From Calcarisporiella thermophila CBS 279.70 (taxonomy: Eukaryota; Calcarisporiellomycota): a stretch of DNA of 64,000 nt. The DNA lies in the NCBI RefSeq assembly GCF_041956535.1, contig NW_027192221.1:1-64000 (forward strand), written 5' to 3'. The notes beneath the pieces were generated by a model, which did no database searches, was not told the DNA's origin, and was given only the letters and a program-made list of their open reading frames with translations. Positions 9,848 to 20,700 of this stretch are shown in pieces. A program made the translations under genes and the position numbers. How positions within the stretch are numbered: the stretch's first letter is position 1; each line of letters opens with the position of its first letter.

Positions 9848-11498
9848 CTCAACTGATTCATAGAAGAGCGTGTTTGGAAAGCGATTAGAAAAAAATAACT
9901 CCAGTCAGTATCGCAATCCCCAGCAAACAGGCGCGTCAGGAATAATCAACAAGAGATAGCCTACTATATAGGTAGAATTTGCTAGCAGCTAAGCCAACAC
10001 AATACACATCTAATGCCGAGTGAAGAATGAGAAGGGCAGATCGGAATTCTGGAATGCAAGCCTAGCCAAGTTTAATTAACTGCCAATGGTACAGGATAGA
10101 AAAAAGACAGAGAAGGCGTATGGAAGCAAGAGTTGAGAGCTAGTGGGAGGGAGAAGGGAAAAGGCGCGTCACTCACCCGTTGCAAAATTATTTCTTACGC
10201 GAACCCCCGCCTAAATTTTCACAGTCGCGCTCTCTGAGAAACGCGTAAAAACGAAAAATAAGCCAACGCCATGATCCTGTTATCAGCTTGGTTTTTTTTT
10301 TTTTCAGGGAGGGGGATGGGAGGAGTTTTATTCCTCGAGAGCGGCGATGGATTGTTTATTTTTTCTCCTCTTCTTCCTTCTCTCTCTCTATCTGGATGCC
10401 AATCCAGAAAAGAATCCCTTGCTATCCCTACTGTGGATATCCATGCAAAGCTGATGTGGTAGACGTGCTCAAGGGGGGACATAGCCATCCACGACTCTCC
10501 TAGGTCGCCCTCCCCCTCCTTTTCCTCGCGATCTTTCATCCGCTCGCCTCCCTTCACGGACGCATGACTCACTAGAGAACGGAATATTTCCAATCATCAT
10601 CCATTTCCCAAGTCTATCTGATTTAGAGTTTGATTGGTCGAAGTGAGCATACAAATTAAACGGATAGATCACGATCAATTACTTCAAACACGGCCAATTT
10701 CAAGCACCTTGATGATTCTCATCTAGGTTTGTTTATTATCTATAGCTTTTTTTCCCGCTTCTCTCTCACACTTGACACAGAAAGAACACTAGAACAGGGC
10801 AATTCGAGATCGATTATATAACCGGTAGATCGCACCTCTCTATCACCCCCTTCCAAGACTACGGTGCTTGAAACACAAGTCTTGCTCTTGTTCTTAATGA
10901 AATCCCCTCACTGTGGGAGGAACTCGGGCGGCCGCCTCTACATCGGGGCTTCGAACCGGATTCCACCGGGTCAATTTTTGCCCGCCAGTTTCTCAACCAA
11001 GCTTCATTTTTCAGAGCAAAGTGGAAACCCTCATCATTTGCGGCCCCCTTTCATCTGCCAGATTCAATAGAGCGCTCGATTTTGTTGACGAACCCACCCC
11101 ATTTCCAATGGGTTTGCCATACTTGTCTAAACACAGCGTCTTGGCCTCGTGCAGCCCCCCTCCGTCCCCCCTCTTACACAGTGACAAATTGAGCTATTAT
11201 TACTTTGCACACCTTCTCCTCTCTTTCCGACTTTCTCTTTTCCTTTCCTTCTTTCTCCTCCACGGTAGGCCATTTCAAGGGACTAGAAACTGAGCCTGAT
11301 GGGCTCCTACTTAGTAATACGCATTTCTTTCTAGAAACTTATCACCGGAATTCACCAAATTGGATGCGGGCCAAGCCGCATTTTTATTTTCCTTTTCATC
11401 CTTAGAGTTTTCGTGGACTTTTCTCATAAGAAACCTCAGTTCGTTGGTATCTTTTCCCAATTATCCCAGCTCTTTTTCATTGTTCTCCTTCGAAACGA
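9848..11498. other. 1.65-kb intergenic region, no gene recognised
   Basis: It lies between the divergent Whi5-like (-) and PPxY membrane-protein (+) genes and so holds both promoters. The open frames here (such as 10219-10593 minus) are low-complexity and show no family signal. Poly-T and poly-pyrimidine tracts occur near 10290 and 11200. A non-coding RNA cannot be excluded from sequence alone. Confidence 0.5.
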
Positions 11499-12642
11499 AT
11501 GCGCATAGTCGACCATCACCCATCTGATCATAATAGGGGCGCAAGATGGAGATTTTCTCCGCGCTTTTCGGTCACCACCTTATTCTTGGTATTCCTTCTC
11601 GCCATTCTTCCCAATTGCATGATTTTAGCAGAAGCTAGATGCACGGCAAGTAAGTACACATCTGTCGTTTTGCTCGGCATCGGGGTACTAAAATTGTGGG
11701 GTATATATAGGTTGTTACTCGGATTCTAACAATCGGGCTTGTCTTAGCGGAGTCTGTCGAGAATTTCCTCCCAACCAGCCCCCATTCGACGAGTGCGGCA
11801 CTAACCGATGTCCTCCAGGATCATATTGTTATACTCGTGGCTCGTTCAAAAGCTGCGTGGAGTTCTCCTTGAGAAACGAATTTTGCTTTTCCAATTTATC
11901 CGTACAGACTTGCCTCAGTCCGTACCAGTGTCGCGGATCCATTTGCGACTCCAGTGAAGTTTTTAATAACTCAGGCCCAAGTCCTCTTAGAAGCCCGCTG
12001 CTCTTCTTGTTTCTTCTCGCCATTTTGGTGCTCTTTATTGGAATTGCAGTGAGAGTATTTATTAAGAGGCGCGCCGCCGCTTTGGCGGCCCAAAATCCGG
12101 GCGCCTATGGGCCGCAAACGGCAGGGTTTTCGGGGCCCTGGCCTAATCAGCAGCAGCCCATGTACGGTAATATGCCACCTCCTCAGGGCCAGCAGCAGCC
12201 TTCGAGAATCTACGATCCAGAGAACCCCACTGGAGAGCCCTTACCCGTCTACCAAAGCGACGCACCCCCCAAATACGACGACATCATGATGCAAAACATG
12301 AATTCGGCTAATCAGGCCAATGGTAGCAATGCGAATGGTCAAGCCCCGGCCGGGAACCTGCAGCCGGCCAATGCAACCTATCCGCCGCCGACCTCGCCGC
12401 CCCCTCAGCAGCCCCCTGCGGCCTCCAATCTGTACCCGCCCCCTACTACTTACCCGCCCCCTACTACTTACCCGCCCCCCAGCTCGCCTCCTCCAGCGAA
12501 TCCTCCCCCTCCATCAGACAGCCTCCCCTATCCCAACCTGACTACCCATCCGACCTATGCCCCCCCTCCCCATCCCCCTCCGGCCCCACTATCGATGCCT
12601 GAGCCGACCCATGCCCCTAATCGCCCCCCACCTCCCCAATAA
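11499..12642 (+). CDS. Type I membrane protein: Cys-rich ectodomain, proline-rich tail with a PPxY motif
   Basis: I do not recognise a named family. Two exons, 11499-11649 and 11711-12642, give 360 aa. A hydrophobic signal segment lies at about residues 26-41 and ends AEA, a good signal-peptidase site. An ectodomain of about 100 residues with many cysteines (CYSDSNRACLSGVC, CGTNRCPPGSYC) follows. A transmembrane helix sits near 166-186 (LFLFLLAILVLFIGIAV), then a basic KRR stop-transfer. The cytoplasmic tail is rich in Gln, Asn and Pro and contains PLPVYQSDAPPKYDD. PPKY fits the PPxY signal bound by WW domains of Rsp5/Nedd4 ubiquitin ligases. The last 90 residues are mostly proline. A cell-surface sensor or Rsp5 adaptor is possible, but this is inference. 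Confidence 0.75.
12432..12476 (+). repeat. In-frame 18-nt tandem repeat in the proline-rich tail
   Basis: The 18-nt unit TACCCGCCCCCTACTACT occurs about two and a half times in tandem and encodes YPPPTT repeats in the membrane-protein tail. Being a multiple of three it keeps the frame, so copy number could vary between strains. Confidence 0.7.
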
Positions 12643-13360
12643 CGCGACACGCTTATACTATAACTTATCGTATATATATTATGGCTGTAAATACACACAA
12701 GTGTATTATTTCTATACTCCCTTCAGCGTGGTTTTTCTCTTTCTTTCTCTCCTCTCTTAATCCCAATCCTCTCTCCCTCCCTCCCCCTCTCCACGCTTCT
12801 TCATCGCTGCTGGAACTGACAATATATACCCTCTTTTCCTTCCGGATTATTGTGTACTTGGATTTTCTCTCTTTTTTTGCATATTACTTCTAGATAACAT
12901 ATATTTATTTTGCTTATTTTTACTATTTACTTCTCAATATTTTGTTTGGAAACATAAATTTTGCTATTCTTTTATACAGATCAAGAGGAGTCGCAGCTTT
13001 CCTTTATAATAGGAATGAAAACAATAGTTGCGGAGGATGGTGGAAAAAATGGGTCCTATATTGAATGGCTCGTGGGTTTTAGACAATTGAATACTTTATT
13101 TATATTGAGCACTGGATTGGCAGTTAACAATGGCTGAATTTCATTTAGCCTACTACTACGAGTGTGTGGATACTCTTTGTTCGCAACGACATGCATTATG
13201 TCGCACCTGAAAAAGATTTTTCAACAAACAGCACGTATTTGACTCCGAGGCATTTCCAATATGCAACACACATCAAGAAAACGCGGCTAGACAAAATGGA
13301 CTTCTATTATATCGATAATTCATTCGCGAGTTTAGGTTCAATTATGCTCATGATAATGCT
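12643..13360. other. Convergent intergenic region
   Basis: AT-rich flank between the PPxY membrane gene and the broken DJ-1/PfpI gene. A TATATATATTATGG stretch near 12670 probably belongs to the 3' UTR. The open frame 13164-13490 (+) has no family resemblance and is not called. Confidence 0.55.
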
Positions 13361-14110
13361 TCAGGTCGACCCGTATGCGCTCACGTTGCTAAACGGATCG
13401 TTATTTGGGTCATGCTGCCACTCGTACTCTACAAGTTTGGCGGCGAGTTCAGCCAACGTGCAATTACGGGACATGTGCTCGATGACATGAAGCGCTGCGT
13501 CCGTCCCAGCAGCCACCTCTGACGACGTGGCGAACTTGCCATCGTCAACCCAGAGTGTCTGACGCACTCACTCTGGGTTTTTACCGTTGGTGGCCACCTT
13601 GTCAGCCACCCATTTGTTGGTGGTGGCTCTGCGCCCATCAAGCAACCCGGTTTTGGCATGAAGAGCGGTAGTCCGAGCACCCGCTCAGACTGCTCTGCTC
13701 TAGTACTTGCGTGCAAACGACACGAACTGGAGGTCCGCACTTGAGGTAAACGCATCTGGCCCGCCTGGAATTACATAAAGGTCTACCAGCGGAGCATTGT
13801 TGCACCCAAACTCGCTGATCACCGGGACGTTGTCCAGAGCATTATAGCGGGCGTGGGGCTGCGGTCCGTTATAGACTATCCTATCGTACACGCAGCTTCT
13901 GGGGGGACGAGTTCCGTGGGGCAGGTACAGCGGAAGAGCCATGAGCATCTGAACTGGACCGGTCACATCGAGGATAGCGAAGTTGTCTAAAAGCAGCTCT
14001 CCTACGGACCGAGAGCGTGCAGAGCCTGAGGCTGTTGCACCGACTAACGCCATCCACCCCACCGCCAGCACGCGCAGGAGGGTTCCTTTGATCGTTTGTA
14101 TGCGAGTCAT
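13361..14110 (-). pseudogene. DJ-1/PfpI family protein, secreted type, broken by three in-frame stops
   Basis: One continuous frame of 250 codons, without introns, reads like a secreted DJ-1/PfpI amidotransferase-like protein. A signal peptide (residues 1-28, GWMALVGATASG) is followed by DNFAILDVTGPVQML, then YVIPGGPDA, KTGLLDGRRATTNKW, WVDDGKFATSSEVAAGTD and VEYEWQHDPNNDPF. The frame is interrupted by TAG at 13700-13702, TGA at 13685-13687 and TGA at 13568-13570. The first TGA falls where the family has its nucleophilic cysteine (V-C-x-G-A-R; here V-TGA-A-G-A-R). The stretch just before it is also shorter than usual, so a small deletion is likely. The second TGA sits before V-R-Q-T, probably at a Trp. 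Splicing cannot remove the stops with plausible introns. I call a recent pseudogene. Confidence 0.8.
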
Positions 14111-15312
14111 GATGCAACATATGCCTTACGGAATAAACAAAGCGATGGGAGAGAAGAGTGGAGTGAATAAGGCGCTGGTCCAATGGTGGCAGAGGGTTCG
14201 ATGCGCCTTCAAGTCACCGCTCCAAGAGAAAGCCTTCCAACAGCATGCCTCTGCTTCTCTTTCTCGGACCATTTATTTCTGATTCTCCTTAATTAACTCT
14301 TGGTATTGAAGGTCGATAGACTTCATGTACGTTTTTGGACGATCGTTTGGAGCTGCAAAAAGGCAAGGGCCCTTAGCCAGCTTTTTCAACCATGCTTAGC
14401 ATGACATTCCAAACAGCTATTGGAGCTGAGTGGCATGATTATCGGTTGGGGTCCGCTGCTACTCTCCATTATGCCAACTGTCAATGTCAAATAGAGTAAG
14501 CATATCTTCCCTTAACTCGGTCGATGCCGGTTTCCCTAGGTCAAGACTGCGCACCTTGCCAAAAACAAATCTTTCCAAATCCACTTATTATTGCCGTCTC
14601 CTGCCGCCCTAATGGAGCAAACGATCAAGCTTGGGATGGAAGTATTTCAAGAGCCCTTTGCCATCTACTATAAGGTTGTACACCGATCAAAGAATAAGCG
14701 GCTAAAGGTCCGGGACTCACCCTTATTCTTAGGCACCCCTTAAGACTCGTCTAGGTGTTCATAGTGCTGTGTTGATATCGTGGGATGCAATGAAATCATT
14801 TCAAGCTGGTTCACGCGCACATATCGATTGGAGGCGAAGGTATGGCCCCGCCCCCTTTTTTATCTGGACGGGGATGGAATCGGGCTGGCCTCTTTAATCG
14901 AATCTAGGGTTGGAGCTTAAACCATGGGCCCTGAGAAGACGGCGCACCATATTCTGTTTTGATCGAGATGAAATAGAGCCAGGATCTTATCGCATCTATG
15001 AAACCTTTTTTTTCTTCTCTGGTCGCGAGCCCCAAATTTTGTAAAGCGGTGGAATAAGCAGTTCCATCGTTGGGCATACCGCAATTCGGTTGGTCATAAG
15101 CCCCCTCGTACCATTTTATCAGTTGATTTTTCTTCCGGAATTCGATCCCCCTCTCCCCCCAAAATAAAACCTTGTGGGACTGCTCTTCCTCTACAAAAAT
15201 TCGCAATTCCGACTCATTTTCTTTCCCTCCTTATCAAAGCTTCTCCCATCATCCCCACTCCTCCCCCCTCCCCGCCCTCGCCTCATCTAATTTATACATA
15301 TTTGTTTGCACC
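14111..15312. other. 1.2-kb intergenic region
   Basis: It lies between the broken DJ-1 gene (-) and YHM2 (+) and carries the YHM2 promoter with pyrimidine-rich tracts at 15220-15290. A 100-codon minus frame at 14904-15206 has no ATG start and no recognisable family. Short coding-like scraps near 14620-14740 could be decayed sequence, but I cannot support a call. Confidence 0.5.
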
Positions 15313-16722
15313 ATGGTCGCGGTTCAAGCCTCGGAAGCTGTCATTGCGCCAAAGGACGGCCAGTCCGTTGCTCTCAAGAAGAAGCCCGTTTCATGGATGA
15401 ACCTTGCCATCGGCGCAGGCATGAATCTCTTTGAAGTGACCACTCTCGGTAGGAATGCATCCTAGTGTTTCCCACAGAACCCGCATACTTACCTGTCATC
15501 GTCTCGCTAATGTTTTTTCTAAGGCCAACCTTTCGAGGTACTTAAAACCCAGCTTGCTTCTCATCGCAATGACACAATGGCCCAAGCTATCGTCAAAATC
15601 TATCAGAGAGGTGGTCTTGGTGGGTTCTTTCAGGGACTGATTCCGGTATGAGATCTACTCTGCAATGCTATCTTGAAATAACTCCATCTAGACTCTCGAA
15701 TGCAATGTTTCACAGTGGGCATGGATTGAGGCTAGCACCAAGGGAGCCGTTCTGCTTTTTGCGGCCAGTGAGCTCGAATATCACGCGCGTGCAAATCTGC
15801 ACGTCTCACCCTTCGTGGCCGGATTGATCGGTGGCATGGGTGGTGGCCTTGCTCAAGGTAAAAATCACCTGCTGACTCTTTGTGTGCTTCACAGAACCTC
15901 ATGCCATCACTCCCTCCCTCCTCCTCCTTCTCCCCCTTCCCCTGGATAGCATACACGACAATGGGTTTCTGCACTTTCATGAAGACGGTGGAGGTGACGC
16001 GCCACAAAGCACCTGATGCCGCTAAAGTATCTACCTGGAAGATCGCCTCCGATATCTTCAAACGCGAAGGTAATCCCCGTTTTAAGCCCGTCTTCTATTG
16101 GCTGCGGTACTTCGTGTTGGTTAACCCATACCTATCTAGGCATTCGTGGTATTAATAAGGGTGTGAACGCGGTGGCGGTTCGCCAGATGACCAATTGGGG
16201 ATCGCGCATCGGGCTGTCACGTTTGGCAGAAACGACAATTCGCAGGGTATATAATGTCGATGAGAAGGAGAAGCTTTCTAATATGCAGCGCATTGCCGCA
16301 TCCGCCATTGGTGGTGGGCTAAGTATTTGGAATCAGCCTATCGAGGTCATTCGAGTTGAGGTAGAGTCACTTTTATTGAGCAAGCATCTCTTAACCCTTT
16401 GTTTAACGGGCTCTTTTGCGTGGTTTTGTCGCTAGATGCAAAGCCAGGTCAAGGCCCCCGGCCGTCCCGAAAATATGACCATCGCAAGCTGCGCCAAGTA
16501 CATTTGGCAGAATAACGGTTTGCGTGGTTTCTACCGTGGCGCCACACCGCGCTTTGGCCTTGGGTATGTAGTTTGGCGTGTGAAGATGCTTTTCGATTTG
16601 AAATTTCTCACCCTCTCTCTTGCAACAGTATGTGGCAAACCATTTGCATGGTCTATGGTGGTGATTCCGTGAAGGCCTGGGCGGCCGATTACCAGAAGCG
16701 AAAGGCACTGTCCGCGATCTAA
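15313..16722 (+). CDS. YHM2: Mitochondrial citrate/oxoglutarate carrier Yhm2
   Basis: A mitochondrial carrier that exports citrate in exchange for oxoglutarate, which feeds cytosolic NADPH production. Seven exons (15313-15448, 15524-15645, 15716-15857, 15950-16069, 16140-16360, 16436-16563, 16629-16722) give 320 aa, the family length. It matches Yhm2 strikingly closely: [83 protein letters not shown] and [13 protein letters not shown]. Three tandem carrier repeats with six membrane segments are present, and the degenerate PxD/E-K signatures are those of this subfamily. The N terminus has no cleavable presequence, normal for inner-membrane carriers. Introns fall between most repeat segments. 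Confidence 0.96.
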
Positions 16723-17774
16723 TTGCCGCATAGAGTTTATATATAATATAGATCTGGTTCTCACTTGAGAATAGAGCTATGATGCTGTTCTTTTAGACTA
16801 TACAGCCAATCTTCTATTTACATATATAAAAGGAAAAAAAGGGGAGAGCAATGTAAAGCCGGTGAATGCGTGTTCATCTCTTCCTATTCTTAACTATTTT
16901 ATTCTGCATCCTTGTTTGGTCTTTTTTTTTTTTTGTTTTTCTTCTTCCTTCCCGCATTTTGGAATAGATAGGAGGTATGTTCCTTGATTTTCTTTAAAAC
17001 TAAATCAATGGAATTGAGAGTTCAAATTTAGACAGCATAATTTTTGTGACGTTTTCTATTGATCACATAACTCTGCCTTTAGAATTCCAAGTGCTCCCAA
17101 CGAACCACTCACCCTTTGAAGCGAAGCTTGATTCCCTATTAACCTAAATAGAGGGATATAATAAGGGCGCAACGGGTGCCTCCTGCCTCTATTGTACTCC
17201 ACATCGTATTACTCCGGCGCCATCAGCGATAATCCCGATCACAAACACCCAACTGTGGTAGTCGGTGATTTGTGTGCGTGACTCTGTCATCTGAGCTATT
17301 TTTTTTTCTGCGCGAATTGGTATTGTTGCTCCAGGAGGGATTTCCATGTCATTCCCACCCCCATGAGACTACCAGGTAAATCCCCTTTCCTCTCCTCCAT
17401 GTGGGCAAAAGGGCTCAGAGGAGATAAATTAATCAATTAATCGATTATCAATTCCACCTAAGACGGTCATTACTTCAATTGTAGATCTATCGCAAACATC
17501 TATCGTCGATTGCTTCCGAACTTTGAAGATTTCTCCCCATCGTTATTTTGTTTAACTTTTCGTATTTTGTTTTATCTCCTCATCTTTGGCTGGCCGTGAC
17601 ATTTTTTTTTGCATTATCTTTCCATTGGGTTGATTGTATTTGAGCTAGCGCTAACCTTGCTCCTGCGACTTTGGGCTACGCCTCCCATTCTTTTTTTACG
17701 CTCCCACCGCCTCCCTTCTATTCCTCTACCCCACGTGGTCTATTTATTCTTTATTTAAAGGTTCGGGGTCAATA
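16723..17774. other. Intergenic YHM2 to flippase
   Basis: The first part is the YHM2 3' flank, with several ATATA runs and a long T run near 16930. The latter part is the flippase promoter, ending in a CACGTG box at 17732. No gene was seen in about 1.05 kb. Confidence 0.55.
17732..17737. promoter_or_regulatory. CACGTG E-box just upstream of the flippase gene
   Basis: CCCCACGTGG lies 38 bp upstream of the flippase ATG, so it may fall in the 5' UTR or core promoter. It shares its CACGTG core with the palindrome upstream of BTA1, the other lipid gene. Function is inference. Confidence 0.35.
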
Positions 17775-20700
17775 ATGGACCGACTTATGTCATTAAAATT
17801 CAAAGCGGGTCATTCGTCACAAGGGATAGTCGATACCACCTCGCAGACAACCACTACCTCCAGTCGACGTTTTCCCTTCATCAAATCTTCAAGTCGCTCC
17901 CATACTATCTCCCGCCGCCGCTCTACATCGTCTGCCCACACATCGCCAAAGCGCCACATCTATGTGAATACAGAGCTGCCTTCGGAAGAGCTGGATGAGC
18001 TTGGCCAGCCAAAACACACCTATTCCCGTAATAAGGTGCGTGGCCGCCAAACTTCTCTGGCTTCGCTGCCTGAGATTTCTAACGTGATAGATATTTATTG
18101 TATCCCCCCTAGATCCGAACGTCCAAATACACTCTGGCCACCTTTTTGCCCAAGAATCTCTTCGAGCAATTCCGGGGGGTAGCGAATCTGTACTTTTTAT
18201 TCTTGGCAGTACTCCAGCTCTTCCCTGTGTTTGCCGGCCCGAACGCTTTTCTCGCCCCTCTGCCGCTGCTGGCGATTCTCACTATTACGGCCATCAAGGA
18301 TGCGTTTGAGGATTGGAAGCGACACAAGAGCGACAACGCCGTGAATAATTCGCGCACCCGAACCCTTGCAAACTGGCACAATGTGAACGCGCGGTTTCAG
18401 GGGGGGAAGCTGCAGAGGCGGGTTTGGGCCTTTGTGAAATGGTGCTCTCTGTGGTTGATCTTGTATCCATTGTGGGCGAAAAAAAGGAGAGCAGACGGAG
18501 ATGAGCTGCCGATGGACGAGGATTATGTCAATGTGGAGCGCACGTCGCAGGGGGGGTTTCGGCTGGAGACGCTGCGCTATCCGCAGGTTCTTGGCGGCTC
18601 TAAGCGCCACCCCTACCGGCCGGGTCTGCTGCCCCACTCCGTCCTCAAGACTCGGCCTCCGCCCCAGTTCGACGAGAAGCACCCGCCCCCTCAGATCAAG
18701 GGGCGAGCCGAGTGGCAGGACACCCTGTGGAAAAATGTGAGAGTGGGCGATTTTGTGAGGCTGGAGAGCGAGGACCCGGTCCCTGCCGACATGATCATTC
18801 TGTCGACCAGCGAGCCCGGCGGGGTGTGCTATGTGGAGACCAAAAATCTCGACGGGGAGACCAACCTCAAGCCGCGGCACTCGCTGCGTGCCACCTCGGA
18901 TATCACCAAGGCGGCCGACTGTCAACGCGCCTCCTTCACCGTGGAGTCCGAGGGCCCGCACCCTAACCTCTACAGCTATAGTGGCGTGATGGAGTGGAAG
19001 GTCTCTGGGGGCGCGGATATGGGCGGCGTGTTGCACTCGAAGACCGAACCCATCACCATCAGCCACATGCTGCTGAGAGGGAGTGTGTTGAAGAACACGG
19101 AGTGGGTGATTGGGCTGGTGGTGTTCACCGGCAGCGACACAAAGGTGATGTTGAATTCATCCAATACCCCCAGCAAGCGTAGCCGCGTGGAGAAGCAAAC
19201 CAACCCGCATGTAGGCATCCCAAGTTGGATCACCCAGTTGAGCCATGACGAGAACTAATCTGAAAGCGGGGCCTTTCTTCTCCTCCCCTCCTCCTCTTTT
19301 CTCCCTCTTCTCTAGGTGGTTGCCAATTTCGTGATTCTCTTTGCCCTTTGTCTAGGATGCTCTGTCGTGAATGGCATATTGTTTGACCGTGGGTCCTCGT
19401 CCTGGTATTTCGAGCCTGGAGGGGATGCATCGAATGGTGGGATGAGCGGGTTTTTAACGTTTTGGTATGGGTTTACGTGCTAGAATCATTCCGAAAGCCA
19501 TGACTGAACCTTCCCCCAATTCCATTCATGAATAGGTTGTGCCTGATTCTATACCAGAGCATAGTTCCCATTTCTTTATATGTTTCGGTGGAGATTGTAA
19601 AAACACTCTCGGTAGGTCATCTTCAAAATTACCGTCTAGCTTTTTTTTTCAATTGTTTATAATGCGATATATCCAAGTCCATATCTTATCTCTCCCAACA
19701 CTAACCCCTCTCCCATCTCTACTTAGGCCTATTTTATCCATGCTGATGTGGATATGTACTACGAACCGTTGGATCAGCCGTGTATACCCAAGACGTGGAA
19801 CATTTCGGATGATCTTGGGCAGATAGAGTATATATTTAGGTAGGTTTTGGGTGTCGCCTAAAAAGTGGTTTTCTGAGGATGGATATTCATATAATTTTAC
19901 TCGCAACCCTTCTATCTTCCAGTGATAAAACAGGCACGCTCACCCAGAATGTCATGGAGTTCCGAAAGTGTACCATAGACGGCATCAAATATGGATGCGG
20001 GCAGACGGAAGCGATGCGAGGGGCTAAGAAGCGCGAGGCCCTCCAGGGCTACCCCGCCAAATCAGGAGGTGTGCCGAATAAGCTCTCGCTGGATGAGGAC
20101 GAGAATCTCGAAGCCGCAAAAAAACAGATGCTCGAAGAGATGGCGGCCGTGTTCGACAACAAGTACCTATCCGAGAAGATCAACTTTGTTGCGCCGGGTC
20201 TGTTCAAACATCTGGCGCAAGAGGGCTCTCACCGCGATGCCATCCGGGGGTTCTTCTCGGCCCTCTCACTCTGCCATACCGTGCTCTGCAACTACCCCGA
20301 GGAGGAGAACAAGCACCATATCGTGTACAAGGCTCAGAGCCCCGACGAGGCCGCTCTGGTGCAGACCGCAAAGGACTGCGGGTTTGCCTTTTTGTCGAAG
20401 GATCAAGAGCGGGTGGTGGTGGATGTGTTGGGGGAGAAGAGGGAGTACAACCTGTTGCATGTCCTCGAGTTCAACTCGACACGGAAGCGCATGAGCGTGA
20501 TATTGGAGGTGCCCGAAGAGGGCGAGTGGAGCCGTGCCGGGGCGAGAGGAGGTAAGCTGCTTATTTGCAAGGGAGCAGACTCGGTCATCTACGAGCGCTT
20601 GTGGAGGCTCCCTGGAGAGGCGAAAGATGAGGGCGACACCGTCGACCAGGAGGTGAGCGAGCCGGAGGTGCAGGGCGATTCAAGGGGTCCAATGGAGGAC

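Noticed and set aside
10219-10593. Minus-strand frame of 124 codons
   Set aside because: Low-complexity purine-rich sequence with no homology signal.
10905-10985. Possible second tRNA on the minus strand (B-box-like GGTTCGAAGCC)
   Set aside because: One mismatch in the B box, no matching acceptor stem and no foldable anticodon arm.
13685-13687. Reading TGA as selenocysteine in the DJ-1/PfpI gene
   Set aside because: A TAG stop lies 15 nt upstream in the same frame and a second TGA lies 117 nt downstream at a probable Trp position. Three stops in one frame fit decay better. Kept as a finding because the TGA position is exact.
13361-14110. Stop-codon reassignment in this organism
   Set aside because: TAA, TAG and TGA all end other well-supported genes here (for example NNR1, the flippase and RIB1), so the nuclear code is standard.
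14904-15206. A 100-codon minus-strand frame upstream of YHM2
   Set aside because: No ATG start, no family resemblance, and it overlaps the likely YHM2 promoter.
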